64,000 nucleotides of DNA, from contig NZ_BTPU01000013.1 of NCBI RefSeq assembly GCF_036985595.1, forward strand, positions 5,102-69,101. The letters are read 5' to 3'. Source of the stretch: Vallitalea maricola. Its GTDB lineage: Bacteria; Bacillota; Clostridia; Lachnospirales; Vallitaleaceae. This document shows, one piece after another, positions 42,654 through 51,844 of this stretch (position 1 is the first letter of the stretch; every line of letters starts with the position of its first letter). The notes under the pieces were generated by a model. The model made no database searches, had not been told where the DNA came from, and was given only the letters and a program-made list of their open reading frames with translations. A program made the translations under genes and the position numbers.

Positions 42654-43472
42654 TTACTCATCTTCCCACATTTCTTCAAGATATTTTTCAGCTTTTACAT
42701 AGTCAGCTTTTGTTATGTCTAGTGGTAAATCAAAAAGAACATTAGCTCCCTGGTATCCGTCATTAACACTTATTTCTCCTGTTTCATCATTATAGTTAAA
42801 AGCATTTACATCATAAAAAGTACTGGAAATTATACCAAGATAAAGTCCTCTGTCTGCAAATATCTCTACCCCATCACATTCAATCATTCTATACATTATT
42901 CCATCAATAACACTATCTTGATATCCCCCATTCATAGTCATTATATTAACTTGCCAAGGTTTTTGACCTTTAATTAAAGGGGAGATAAAAAATGATTGTT
43001 TACCATATTCTTCATCCTTTATGTCTGGCATTTTACTTCCATCCTCTTTTGCTATTGACACCACTGCATAAGTTCTTTCTAAATTAATATTCTGCCCACA
43101 ATTTCCAAAATCACTGATGTCTTTACCTGATACTATACCAAGCAAAGTAAAATTATAGCCCCCCGAAACAACTGACTCATTTATTTCTATTGCATTTTCT
43201 TGTTCAAATGCATCTGCAAGAGTTTCATCTTTAAAATGTTCTGCTACCTGTTTAGGACTAAGTAAATGCCAAGCTGCCAATGCTGTTATTGATAATGCGA
43301 ATGAAATTATTGCAACACTAAGTGCAACTGATATCCTTCTTTTTTTATTTGGTTTCATCATTTTCTTCTCCTTCATTTGATTAATAATTTTTTGATTTAT
43401 TTCTTTATTTGGCTCTATTGTTGGTGAAAGGGCTTGTTTTAATAATTTATTAAATTGTTCAGGATTCTTCAT
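42654..43472 (-). CDS. Putative anti-sigma factor, single-span membrane protein
   Basis: 272 residues. About 45 cytosolic residues (EQFNKLLKQALSPTIEPNKE) precede one membrane helix (ISVALSVAIISFALSITALA) and an extracytoplasmic domain of about 200 residues (VVSGGYNFTLLGIVSGKDIS; GVEIFADRGLYLGIISSTFY). It overlaps the ECF sigma gene by 14 bp, the standard arrangement for a sigma factor and its membrane-bound inhibitor. The outer domain resembles DUF4179-type regions, but I am not certain. The signal is unknown. Confidence 0.78.
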   Translation of the reverse strand: MKNPEQFNKLLKQALSPTIEPNKEINQKIINQMKEKKMMKPNKKRRISVALSVAIISFALSITALAAWHLLSPKQVAEHFKDETLADAFEQENAIEINESVVSGGYNFTLLGIVSGKDISDFGNCGQNINLERTYAVVSIAKEDGSKMPDIKDEEYGKQSFFISPLIKGQKPWQVNIMTMNGGYQDSVIDGIMYRMIECDGVEIFADRGLYLGIISSTFYDVNAFNYNDETGEISVNDGYQGANVLFDLPLDITKADYVKAEKYLEEMWEDE

Positions 43473-43998
43473 ATTTACTAGCCTCCAACTCCAAAATTTT
43501 TTTTAAGGTCTTTCTAGCCTTATATAGCCTACTTTTTACGGTTCCTTGGGGAATTTTCAATGCGCTAGCTATTTCTTTAATGGACATTTCTGCTGTATAA
43601 AACATATATAATGGTATTTTAAACTTATTATCTAATGTATTTGTAGCGTTCAATACCATGTTATGTAGTTCATTAGATATAACTATATCCTCGACAGTTG
43701 ATTTACATATAGATATGTATTCACTAATTACTTCTTCGTTAAATTCTTGTATTGGAGCTATTCTTTGCCTCCAAGCATATTTACGACAATTGTTCTTCCA
43801 TATCCCTATTGCGATAGAAATTAGAAACCCTTTTGGATTATTATTTTTATCAATTTTATGGCTTAGCTCCATTGCTTTTAGAAATGTTTCTTGATATAAG
43901 TCATCTGTATCATTCTTGTCGTTGGTCAGATTATAACAAAAACTATAAATAGCTTTACCATGTAACTCTATAAGATCGCTCAAATAAGCAATATCCAA
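43459..43998 (-). CDS. ECF-type RNA polymerase sigma factor (sigma-70 family)
   Basis: 179 residues, opening on TTG (43996-43998). Region 2 is IYSFCYNLTNDKNDTDDLYQ, ETFLKAMEL, and region 4 is PLYMFYTAEMSIKEIASALK, IPQGTVKSRLYKARKTLKKI, the -35-recognising HTH. There is no region 1 or 3, so it is an extracytoplasmic-function sigma factor held by the co-encoded membrane anti-sigma. The target promoters are not evident in this window. Confidence 0.92.
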   Translation of the reverse strand: MDIAYLSDLIELHGKAIYSFCYNLTNDKNDTDDLYQETFLKAMELSHKIDKNNNPKGFLISIAIGIWKNNCRKYAWRQRIAPIQEFNEEVISEYISICKSTVEDIVISNELHNMVLNATNTLDNKFKIPLYMFYTAEMSIKEIASALKIPQGTVKSRLYKARKTLKKILELEASKYEES

Positions 43999-44190
43999 AG
44001 CAATCTCTCTCCTTTCAGCATACCATAACCTCCTCTCTAATAGCCCTTCACTTATATATTGTCATAGTATAAAAAATGGTTCACTTTTTTGTTCAACATA
44101 ATAAGGATTGTTTCATATAACAAAAAATCTTTTATGAGAACAACCCTTTAAAAGTAGTATTTCTATGTAATGATTTTAAGTTAAAAAAAT

Positions 44191-44224
44191 AAAACTTTTC
44201 TCTTTTACAAAAAAGAAAAGTTTT
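44191..44224 (-). terminator. Terminator of the four-carbon acid-sugar operon
   Basis: Perfect 11-bp stem AAAACTTTTCT / AGAAAAGTTTT (44191-44201, 44214-44224), followed on the minus strand by ATTTTTTT. It ends the KdgT-kinase-PdxA2-DeoR transcript. Confidence 0.88.
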
Positions 44225-44252
44225 ATAATAATTGCAATTATCTACGTTAAGG

Positions 44253-45008
44253 TTAAGACCACTTAATCTTTGTTTTCAAAATTTTTATATAATCTATATA
44301 TTTATCATCAGGTTTCTTATTGGTAAATAAATAATCAAAATCACCAATATCTCCAAATGAAAACGGATAAATCTGATTGAATTTTGTATCATCAACTAAA
44401 GCAAAGTTCAATCTGCTTCGACTGATAATTTTTCTCTTAATATCACATTCTGGCAAAGTTCTATTGGATAATCCATTTTCTAGTGAAACACCACTTGCGG
44501 TAATGAATGATTTATCAAAATAGAAATCGTCAATAAACCTTATGGCAGCATCACCAGTTGCTGATATTGTTTTTTTGTTTACGCTACCTGGTATCATAAT
44601 AAGGTTAGCATCCAAATCAGTATCAATGACTTTTATAGCAAACAAAAGATTATTAGTAACTATAGTCAAATCATGTTTTGACTCAATAACTTCAGCAAGA
44701 TGCATATGAGTTGTACCTGAGTCTACAAATATGGTATCCCCGTCTTTTATATAAGGCTGTGCTAAATCTGCAATTGATATCTTTTTTTCAGAAAGATAGT
44801 CTATTCTTGCTTTTATATTAACTAGATTATCATTAATATTTGCTGTAACATAGCCATAGTCTTTTTTTATCTTGTCATCAGCTATTAATTGATTGATGTA
44901 TCTTCTAACAGTACTCTCAGAAAGCTTGAAAACTTCCATCAATTCTTGAACTTTTACTTCTTTGTTCTTAAATATATATTCTTCTACTTCAGTAATTTTC
45001 TTCGCCAA
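44253..45008 (-). CDS. DeoR/GlpR-family regulator of the threonate/erythronate operon
   Basis: 251 residues, opening on TTG (45006-45008). HTH: NKEVKVQELMEVFKLSESTV, RRYINQLIADD. Effector domain: DGDTIFVDSGTTHMHLAEVI and LTIVTNNLLFAIKVI. It closes the acid-sugar operon, 89 bp after the PdxA2 gene, and probably senses a phosphorylated intermediate such as 4-phospho-threonate or -erythronate (inference). Confidence 0.9.
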   Translation of the reverse strand: MAKKITEVEEYIFKNKEVKVQELMEVFKLSESTVRRYINQLIADDKIKKDYGYVTANINDNLVNIKARIDYLSEKKISIADLAQPYIKDGDTIFVDSGTTHMHLAEVIESKHDLTIVTNNLLFAIKVIDTDLDANLIMIPGSVNKKTISATGDAAIRFIDDFYFDKSFITASGVSLENGLSNRTLPECDIKRKIISRSRLNFALVDDTKFNQIYPFSFGDIGDFDYLFTNKKPDDKYIDYIKILKTKIKWS

Positions 45009-45097
45009 ATACTCACACCCTGACCTTTAGAGATTCATGTAAAACATATTGGTATTATATCACCAAACGTTTTAACAATCAAGCTGTACGAATCTCA

Positions 45098-46078
45098 TTA
45101 ATTAGTCAGTTTATCCCCAAGCTTTATGGCATTTACCATGCTTATAGAATTAGCGATACCTTTGCCTGCTATATCAAATGCTGTCCCATGATCAACAGAT
45201 GTACGTAGTACAGATAGCCCTGCTGACGTATTTACACCTGATTCGAAAGCATACATTTTAAAAGGGATGTGACCTTGATCGTGATACATAGCTACAACAA
45301 TGTCAAATTCGCCTTTTATGCCTCTATAGAATACTGTATCTGGTGGAATAGGACCTACAACATTAAGATGATTCATTTCCTCAATTGCAGGGATTATGAT
45401 ATTCTTTTCCTGATTTCCAAACAAACCATTTTCACTTGAATGAGGATTAATTCCTGCAACAGCTATTCTAGGTTCTCTGTTCAATATTTTTTTCATATTA
45501 TCGTATGCAAGTTCTATCACTTTCTTGACACGCTCTTTTGACAATGTTCTTATGGCATCTTCCAAAGATACATGAGTGGATACATGGATGATAGACAGCT
45601 TTTCATCATATAGATGCATGGCATAATCTTTAGTTCCACATTGTGTAGCAAATATTTCTGTATGGCCAGGGAAATTATGTCCAGCCATATGTAATGCTTC
45701 TTTGTTGATTGGTGCAGTTGTTACAGCTCTGGCTTTTTCGTCCTTCACATGCTGTATAGCTGAAATGATATATTCATAAGCAGCGTGTCCACACATACTA
45801 CTTAATTGCCCAATCTTATATTTCTTCATTTCAATATTATCAAAATCAAGGACATTAAGTATTTCACTTGAATAAATTGCTTCTTCTACAGCATTTATTT
45901 TATTTAATTTGTATCCAGTCATTCCAATGCCATCCTTAATTAGAGATAACACCTTTATATCACCAAATACAATAACTGGTAATTTACTTACTGCTTTATC
46001 CTTAAAACAACTCAATATAATTTCTGGCCCTATACCAGCAGGGTCTCCCATTGTTAAAATAATTGGTTTAACTTTCAT
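45098..46078 (-). CDS. pdxA2: PdxA2-type 4-phospho-threonate/erythronate dehydrogenase
   Basis: About 326 residues, started at ATG 46078 (MKVKPIILTMGDPAGIGPE). The GTG at 46087 overlaps the ribosome site. It is a PdxA-family NAD-dependent, metal-binding oxidative decarboxylase: KEALHMAGHNFPGHTEIF, VAGINPHSSENGLFG, VVAMYHDQGHIPFKMYAFES (metal His). Clustering with a DUF1537 kinase, and no vitamin B6 genes, marks it as PdxA2, which makes DHAP from 4-phospho-D-threonate or -erythronate, not pyridoxine PdxA. Confidence 0.9.
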   Translation of the reverse strand: MKVKPIILTMGDPAGIGPEIILSCFKDKAVSKLPVIVFGDIKVLSLIKDGIGMTGYKLNKINAVEEAIYSSEILNVLDFDNIEMKKYKIGQLSSMCGHAAYEYIISAIQHVKDEKARAVTTAPINKEALHMAGHNFPGHTEIFATQCGTKDYAMHLYDEKLSIIHVSTHVSLEDAIRTLSKERVKKVIELAYDNMKKILNREPRIAVAGINPHSSENGLFGNQEKNIIIPAIEEMNHLNVVGPIPPDTVFYRGIKGEFDIVVAMYHDQGHIPFKMYAFESGVNTSAGLSVLRTSVDHGTAFDIAGKGIANSISMVNAIKLGDKLTN

Positions 46079-46083
46079 TATAC

Positions 46084-47334
46084 TCACCTCAAATAATCTA
46101 ATATATCGCTAAATGTTTTTCTGTTGCCGAAAGCTCCTGCCTTAGTTACTACATCTATGTCAGAATACTTCTCATGTACAAATCTTCCCACTGGTATTGC
46201 TGGAAGAACTTCATTAATTATCTTCATACCTTCAATATCTAAGTAATTAGCAATTTTTATTAATGTATCACCGCCTGTAATAAATAACCCCGATAAATTA
46301 TTACTTGCTTCATTAAGTATTTTACCTGTGATTTCACCTAATCCTTGAGCAATAAACTCGCTGGTTTCATACTTATTAAGACCTTGTGTCTTTGCGTATT
46401 CACATGCTGTTTGTATATCTTTTTTATCTTTCGCAGTACGTATGACAATGTCTTTTTTATCACATATGAGCTGTAGAATGGTCTTTAGCATTATTTCTTT
46501 TTTAGTATCATCAAAAAAATCTTGTATAGAAATGTCAATTATATGGATATCATGAAGTGTATTAGCATAGTTAATCTGTTCTCTTGTAACATCACTGACA
46601 CTTCCGATTATTGATAATATAGATTGACGCATCTTCAATTTAAAAGCATCTGTAATATATTCAGCAAGCCCTGCTGTCCCTACAATTAAAAAATGCAAAT
46701 CAATTTTTGCAATCATTTCTGAAAGCATTTTCAAATCAAAGTCAGACTCTGCATCAAAAACTACAATTTCTGTTCCTTTATTTCTTAAATCTATAAGTCT
46801 TTTTTGGAGTTGTTCTTTAGTATAATCGCAGTCTTTTTTAATAACTTCAACTTTCCTTGAACATTGGTTTGCAATTATATCTGGAATATATGATTGCATT
46901 ACAGGTGTTTTGGGGTCTTTTGCTATTTCAGTTTCATGTAAAAATTTATCATTCACTATTACATGTCCATCTATAGTTTTTCTACCATTTGATGGTAATG
47001 CAGGGATTACAACAGCAAAATCATACCCCATCCCCTTCATACATCCATCAATCTCAGCTCCAATATTACCTCTAAACGTAGAATCCAATTTTTTGTATAC
47101 CAATACATTATCTAATTGTTTTATTTTGTTGGATATTTTAATTGCTTTTTTATATGCAGTTTCTTTATCATCAAATCTACTTTCTGTATCAAATACTACT
47201 ACATCATTATCACTTATATTACCCATCAATTGATTAATATTGGTTGTAACAACAGTATGTAATCCTTTTTTGGCAAATTGAACTCCTGTATCATTAGAAC
47301 CAGTAAAATCATCTGCAATTATAGCCAACTTCAT
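46084..47334 (-). CDS. Four-carbon acid sugar kinase (DUF1537 family; D-threonate/D-erythronate kinase type)
   Basis: 416 residues, beginning with the family hallmark KLAIIADDFTGSNDTGVQFA. Other parts are KKLDSTFRGNIGAEIDGCMK, VVIPALPSNGRKTIDGHV (substrate side), and the C-terminal nucleotide-binding GLFITGGDTLIKIANYL and AIPVGRFVHEKYSDIDVVTK, AGAFG. It phosphorylates a four-carbon sugar acid at C4 for PdxA2. Threonate and erythronate cannot be told apart by eye. It lies 3 bp after the permease gene and 5 bp before pdxA2. Confidence 0.93.
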   Translation of the reverse strand: MKLAIIADDFTGSNDTGVQFAKKGLHTVVTTNINQLMGNISDNDVVVFDTESRFDDKETAYKKAIKISNKIKQLDNVLVYKKLDSTFRGNIGAEIDGCMKGMGYDFAVVIPALPSNGRKTIDGHVIVNDKFLHETEIAKDPKTPVMQSYIPDIIANQCSRKVEVIKKDCDYTKEQLQKRLIDLRNKGTEIVVFDAESDFDLKMLSEMIAKIDLHFLIVGTAGLAEYITDAFKLKMRQSILSIIGSVSDVTREQINYANTLHDIHIIDISIQDFFDDTKKEIMLKTILQLICDKKDIVIRTAKDKKDIQTACEYAKTQGLNKYETSEFIAQGLGEITGKILNEASNNLSGLFITGGDTLIKIANYLDIEGMKIINEVLPAIPVGRFVHEKYSDIDVVTKAGAFGNRKTFSDILDYLR

Positions 47335-47337
47335 ATC

Positions 47338-48279
47338 TTATTCCTCCTTATCTTTTTTCCTCATTCTTTTTCTTATAAATGAGGTGAAGACAGGTGTCAA
47401 CAATGCAGTAGTTATGGTTGAAGCAGCAACTTGAGCAGTTGCAATACTGGCAACAGCTGCTAATGAAGGGTCTGCAATAGCTACAGCTTCAGGTGTCCCT
47501 ACAGCATTACCAGCTGTACTTGATGCAGCTGCACCAGCTATTCCACTACCTCCAGAAGCTCTGTCAGCCAGTACATTGAATATACCACCAATAACTGTTG
47601 TCATAACACCAAGTAAGATACCTGCGAATCCTGCTTTGATTATAGTTGTAAAATTAAGTCCAGCTCCTAGAGCAAAAGCAAAAAATGGAATTAAGACTGG
47701 TCCGCCTTTTGTTAGGAATTTTCTCATTTCTTGATCAAGATTACCGATAATCATACCAAGTACTATTGGAACAATAACTCCTACAAGAGTTATAAATGGT
47801 ATACTTGCTATCCCAGCAGTACCAAGTGCAATCATTGTAAGAAATGGCCCGTCATTGATGGAGATAACCGAAATGGCTCCTACATCGGTTTCATCTCCAA
47901 ATTCACCTACTAATGCAGCATATAATCCACCATTGGTATTTGTCATAGCTGCAATTATCGCTAATGATGATAAACCGAACAAACCATTAGCTGGTAATAA
48001 CTTAGATACTAACAAACCAATTCCAACACCAATTGCAAATTTTGTAAAAGTTATTGCCGACCCTCTAATGATAGCTTTTGGTGCTGCTTTGAAGTTCAAT
48101 CCGGCACCCATGCAGAATAGAAATACTCCAATCATCGGTCCAGCTCCTGTTGCAATAGCAGTTGTAAATCCCCCGATTTTTAATGAAGCTGGAAATAAAG
48201 TGTTGATTATGGCACCAATTAGTAGTGGGATTACCATCATACCACCAGGAATCTTTTCAATACTCTGTTTAATCTTCAT
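47338..48279 (-). CDS. 2-keto-3-deoxygluconate permease-family transporter (KdgT-like)
   Basis: 313-residue membrane protein with about 10 helices. N-terminus IKQSIEKIPGGMMVIPLLIG, then FLFCMGAGLNFKAAPKAIIR, AAMTNTNGGLYAALVGEFG, LIPFFAFALGAGLNFTTI, and AAASSTAGNAVGTPEAVAIA, all KdgT landmarks. In this operon it is most likely the proton-coupled importer of the four-carbon acid sugar rather than of ketodeoxygluconate. First gene of the operon. Confidence 0.92.
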   Translation of the reverse strand: MKIKQSIEKIPGGMMVIPLLIGAIINTLFPASLKIGGFTTAIATGAGPMIGVFLFCMGAGLNFKAAPKAIIRGSAITFTKFAIGVGIGLLVSKLLPANGLFGLSSLAIIAAMTNTNGGLYAALVGEFGDETDVGAISVISINDGPFLTMIALGTAGIASIPFITLVGVIVPIVLGMIIGNLDQEMRKFLTKGGPVLIPFFAFALGAGLNFTTIIKAGFAGILLGVMTTVIGGIFNVLADRASGGSGIAGAAASSTAGNAVGTPEAVAIADPSLAAVASIATAQVAASTITTALLTPVFTSFIRKRMRKKDKEE

Positions 48280-48408
48280 ACTATTCTCCTTTCAATATAC
48301 ATTCTTTTTTTGAATGTTTTATGATAATATTTTAATATAAATTGACTATATTGTCAATGCATTTTTCTAAATATCATAATAATCAGCTATATCTTTAATC
48401 AAATATAG

Positions 48409-48459
48409 AAATAGAGCTGTGACAAAGAATGTAATATATTCTTTGTCACAGCTCTATTT
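48409..48459 (-). terminator. Very long terminator-like hairpin (second of a tandem pair)
   Basis: Perfect 22-bp stem (48409-48430 with 48438-48459; core GAGCTGTGACAAAGAAT) and a 7-nt loop. With the hairpin at 48505-48545 it forms tandem terminators after the polyamine operon and before the KdgT-type gene. Confidence 0.85.
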
Positions 48460-48504
48460 TATATGTACGTTTTGCTTAATATTAAATTAACTTAACTAAA
48501 AAAC

Positions 48505-48545
48505 AACTGCAACAAAGTCATAATACACTGTTCTTTGTTGCAGTT
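48505..48545 (-). terminator. Terminator of the polyamine operon
   Basis: Perfect 13-bp stem AACTGCAACAAAG / CTTTGTTGCAGTT (48505-48517, 48533-48545) with a 15-nt loop, about 40 bp after the nspC stop. On the minus strand it is followed by TGTTTTTTAG. Confidence 0.88.
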
Positions 48546-48585
48546 TATTCTAATCATTATATTTCCATTTTAATTATTTTTTAAC

Positions 48586-49728
48586 TTAGAGTCTAGATTT
48601 ATAATCTTCATATTCAAACCCTTTTATAACTCTAATTCCATCATCATTCATTATAGATATTGAAGGTAAATTAATACCGTTGAACATATTATTTTTTACC
48701 ATTGTATAATGAGCCATATCAGTAAAAATAAGCTTATCTCCAATTTCTAATGGTTGATTAAATGAATAATCTCCAATTACATCACCAGCAAGACAAGTCA
48801 TGCCACCTAGTCTATAGGTATATTTTCCTTGACCCTGTAACTTCGAATCAATAATATGTGGTCTATAAGGCATTTCAATTACATCTGGCATATGGCACGC
48901 TGCTGATGTATCCAGTATCGCTATGTCCATATTGTTTTTTACGATATCCAATACACTTGATACTAAGAAACCACAATTTAGTGCTACAGCTTCACCTGGC
49001 TCTAAATATACTTCTAGGTCATAAGTATTTTTCATATGCATTATTAAACTAATCAGTTTATCCACATCATAATCATCTCTAGTAATATGATGTCCTCCAC
49101 CAAAATTAATCCATTTCATTTGGTACAAATATCTACCAAATTTTTCTTCAACTACTTTTAGCGTTCGCTCTAAGGTATCAGAATTTTGTTCACACATGGT
49201 ATGGAAATGTAAGCCGCTAATACCTTCTAAATCGTGTCCTTCTATATCTTCCAATTTAGTACCTAACCTTGAATTAATTGCACAGGGATTATATATCTCT
49301 GTCTCAACTTCTGAATATTCTGGATTAATACGAATGCCACACTTAATTTCCCTGTGTGATCTATCAACTTTATCTTTGAATCTATTATACTGATAGATTG
49401 AATTAAATACTATATGATCTGTTATAGATACAATTTCATCAATCTCATCATCTCTATAGGCTGGAGCATATATATGAACTTCTTTATTCATATACTCTTT
49501 TCCAAGCTTAGCTTCATATAAGGAACTAGAAGTAATTCCAGCTAGATACTTGCTTATTAAAGGAAATACCGAATACATAGAAAATCCTTTTAATGCAAGT
49601 AATATTTTAGCTCCTGTTTTTGCTTGTATTGATTGTAAAAGTTCAAGATTCTTTATAAGTAGTCGTTCATCTAACACATAAGAGGGTGTTTTTATGCTTT
49701 TTATCAATGCTTTGTCTCTATCGTTCAT
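48586..49728 (-). CDS. nspC: Carboxynorspermidine/carboxyspermidine decarboxylase
   Basis: 380-residue PLP enzyme (alanine racemase/ODC fold). Removes CO2 from carboxyspermidine (or carboxynorspermidine) to give spermidine. PLP lysine in AKILLALKGFSMYS; GLHFHTMCEQNSDTLE; WINFGGGHHITRDDY; YLEPGEAVALNCGFLVSS; and the catalytic Cys region SAACHMPDVIEMPYRP. Last gene of the speA-speB-synthase-nspC operon, 27 bp after the synthase. Together they replace the SAM-dependent spermidine synthase route. Confidence 0.95.
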   Translation of the reverse strand: MNDRDKALIKSIKTPSYVLDERLLIKNLELLQSIQAKTGAKILLALKGFSMYSVFPLISKYLAGITSSSLYEAKLGKEYMNKEVHIYAPAYRDDEIDEIVSITDHIVFNSIYQYNRFKDKVDRSHREIKCGIRINPEYSEVETEIYNPCAINSRLGTKLEDIEGHDLEGISGLHFHTMCEQNSDTLERTLKVVEEKFGRYLYQMKWINFGGGHHITRDDYDVDKLISLIMHMKNTYDLEVYLEPGEAVALNCGFLVSSVLDIVKNNMDIAILDTSAACHMPDVIEMPYRPHIIDSKLQGQGKYTYRLGGMTCLAGDVIGDYSFNQPLEIGDKLIFTDMAHYTMVKNNMFNGINLPSISIMNDDGIRVIKGFEYEDYKSRL

Positions 49729-49755
49729 TCTGTCACCAAACCTTTACATTTACTA

Positions 49756-50955
49756 TTAATCAACTAACTCAGGTTTAAAACTTTCATTCCATGGTAAACC
49801 TTGTTTGTTTAGCTGCTCCATAAATGGATCTGGGTCAAATTCTTCTACATTATAAACACCTGGTTTTTTCCATTTGCCCTCAAGTAATAATTTTGCTCCA
49901 ATCATGGCTGGTACTCCTGTTGTATAGGATATAGCTTGCGAACCAACTTCCTTATAACAAGATTGATGGTCACATACATTATATACATAATAGCTAACAG
50001 GTTTTCCATCTTTGATACCTTGATAAATACAGCCAATGTTTGTTTTTCCTTTAGTACGAGGTCCAAGTGTTGCTGGGTCTGGTAAAACGGCTTTCAAAAA
50101 TCGAAGGGGCTGTATCTTGACACCATCTATTTCAATAGGCTCTATACTAGTCATCCCAACATTTTTTAATACATTCAAATGAGTTATATACTTTTCTGAA
50201 AATGTCATGAAGAACCTGATTCTCTTAATACCAGGCATATGAACTGCTAATGATTCCAATTCCTCATGATATAAGAGATAAGCATCTTTTTCACCTATCT
50301 GGTCAAAATTATAGACTCTTTTTATTTCTAGAGGGTCAGTCTCAACCCAATCCCCTTTTTCCCAATACCTTCCATTAGCACTAATTTCACGAATATTGAT
50401 CTCTGGATTGAAATTCGTTGCAAATGGATATCCATGGTCACCACCATTAGCATCAAGAATATCAATATAATGAATTTCGTCAAAATAATGTTTTAATGCA
50501 TATGCACTAAATACACCAGTCACTCCTGGGTCAAATCCACATCCTAAAATAGCAGTTAAACCAGCTTTTTCAAACTTCTCTTTGTATGCCCACTGCCATT
50601 TATACTCAAATTTTGGGATATTTGGTGGCTCATAGTTTGCTGTATCAAGGTAATGAACTCCTGTTTCAAGACATGCATCCATAATTGTTAAATCTTGATA
50701 AGGTAATGCCACATTTATAACCATCTCTGGTTTGTATTTATTAATCAGCTTAACAATTTCATCTGTATTATCTGCATCAATCTGTGCAGTAGTAATTATT
50801 GTTTTACCACCATCAAATTTCTCTTTCAATGCATCACATTTTGATTTTGTTCTACTAGCAATCATTATTTCTTGAAATACTTCTGGATTTTGACAGCATT
50901 TTGCAACAACTACATTAGCTACTCCTCCAGCTCCAATTATTAATACTCTACTCAT
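49756..50955 (-). CDS. Carboxynorspermidine/carboxyspermidine synthase (saccharopine dehydrogenase family)
   Basis: 399 residues. It reductively condenses putrescine (or diaminopropane) with aspartate semialdehyde, NADPH-dependent. Rossmann start VLIIGAGGVANVVVAKC, then VINVALPYQDLTIMDACL, GVHYLDTANYE, GCGFDPGVTGVFSAYALKHY and TTGVPAMIGAKLLLEGKW, characteristic of CANSDH rather than of lysine biosynthetic saccharopine dehydrogenase. It overlaps the speB gene by 8 bp and precedes nspC, which makes the assignment firm. Confidence 0.94.
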   Translation of the reverse strand: MSRVLIIGAGGVANVVVAKCCQNPEVFQEIMIASRTKSKCDALKEKFDGGKTIITTAQIDADNTDEIVKLINKYKPEMVINVALPYQDLTIMDACLETGVHYLDTANYEPPNIPKFEYKWQWAYKEKFEKAGLTAILGCGFDPGVTGVFSAYALKHYFDEIHYIDILDANGGDHGYPFATNFNPEINIREISANGRYWEKGDWVETDPLEIKRVYNFDQIGEKDAYLLYHEELESLAVHMPGIKRIRFFMTFSEKYITHLNVLKNVGMTSIEPIEIDGVKIQPLRFLKAVLPDPATLGPRTKGKTNIGCIYQGIKDGKPVSYYVYNVCDHQSCYKEVGSQAISYTTGVPAMIGAKLLLEGKWKKPGVYNVEEFDPDPFMEQLNKQGLPWNESFKPELVD

Positions 50956-51829
50956 ATAAATGCTCCTCTCTTTTTGACATGATTATTGCTACTTCTCTAA
51001 GAGTTTTTGCTGCTACAATATTAGATACACCACTTAAATCATAATGAGGCGATAGTTCTACTATATCAGCCCCAACTATATTAACATCTTTTAGACTTAT
51101 AATGCCATTTATCAATTCATTAAAATCAACACCACCTGGTTCAGGAGTACCCGTACCAGGAAAAATACTTGGATCCAAAACATCCAAATCAATAGATAAG
51201 TATACAGGGTCATTACCTACAATTGATTTTACTTTTTCAATACCATCCAAATTGAATGCCTGTAATTTTGTATATTTGCGAGCAAACTGAAATTCCTCTT
51301 TTGTACCTGAGCGAATACCATATTGAAAAATATATCCATTATTAAGAGTTTCATATATTCTCCTCATAACAGTTGCATGAGATAATTTCTCACCTAGATA
51401 ATCACTTCTTAGATCAGCGTGAGCATCTAGATGTACCACATGTAGATTTCTATATTTTTCTACAAAGGCTTTTACAATAGGATAAGATATTAAATGCTCG
51501 CCACCTAATGTTATTATTTTTTTATTATCTGTCAATAGACTCTTTATATTCTCATGAATACAACCCATTGTTCTTGACGTACTTCCTATGGGTATTTCTA
51601 TATTACCGACATCTACATAATTATAATCTATCATATCTTCATCTTGATAGGGACTATATGTCTCTAGACCATCAATCTCAGTTCTTACTCCATCAGGACC
51701 GAACCTGGTTCCTGGTCTATTGGAACATGTCCCATCAAAAGGAACACCACATATCACAATATCTGCATCATGATATATACTATTTATACCTTCGTATTGA
51801 TAGATAGATTTTTTGTCTAACATAAACAT
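50948..51829 (-). CDS. speB: Agmatinase
   Basis: 293-residue manganese ureohydrolase splitting agmatine to putrescine and urea. Metal ligands are in GGEHLISYPIV, VVHLDAHADLRSDY (HxDxHxD) and YLSIDLDVLDPSIFPG (DxD), with GTGTPEPGGVDFNEL for substrate specificity. The start MFMLDKKS follows GGAGG. Lying between speA and the carboxyspermidine synthase, it is agmatinase rather than arginase or formiminoglutamase. Confidence 0.95.
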   Translation of the reverse strand: MFMLDKKSIYQYEGINSIYHDADIVICGVPFDGTCSNRPGTRFGPDGVRTEIDGLETYSPYQDEDMIDYNYVDVGNIEIPIGSTSRTMGCIHENIKSLLTDNKKIITLGGEHLISYPIVKAFVEKYRNLHVVHLDAHADLRSDYLGEKLSHATVMRRIYETLNNGYIFQYGIRSGTKEEFQFARKYTKLQAFNLDGIEKVKSIVGNDPVYLSIDLDVLDPSIFPGTGTPEPGGVDFNELINGIISLKDVNIVGADIVELSPHYDLSGVSNIVAAKTLREVAIIMSKREEHLYE

Positions 51830-51844
51830 ACTTAATCCTCCATA

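Noticed and set aside
44101..44152. Imperfect inverted repeat AAGGATTGTTTCAT / ATGAGAACAACCCTT
   Set aside because: Several mismatches and no clear role between the sigma gene and the DeoR terminator. It could be chance.
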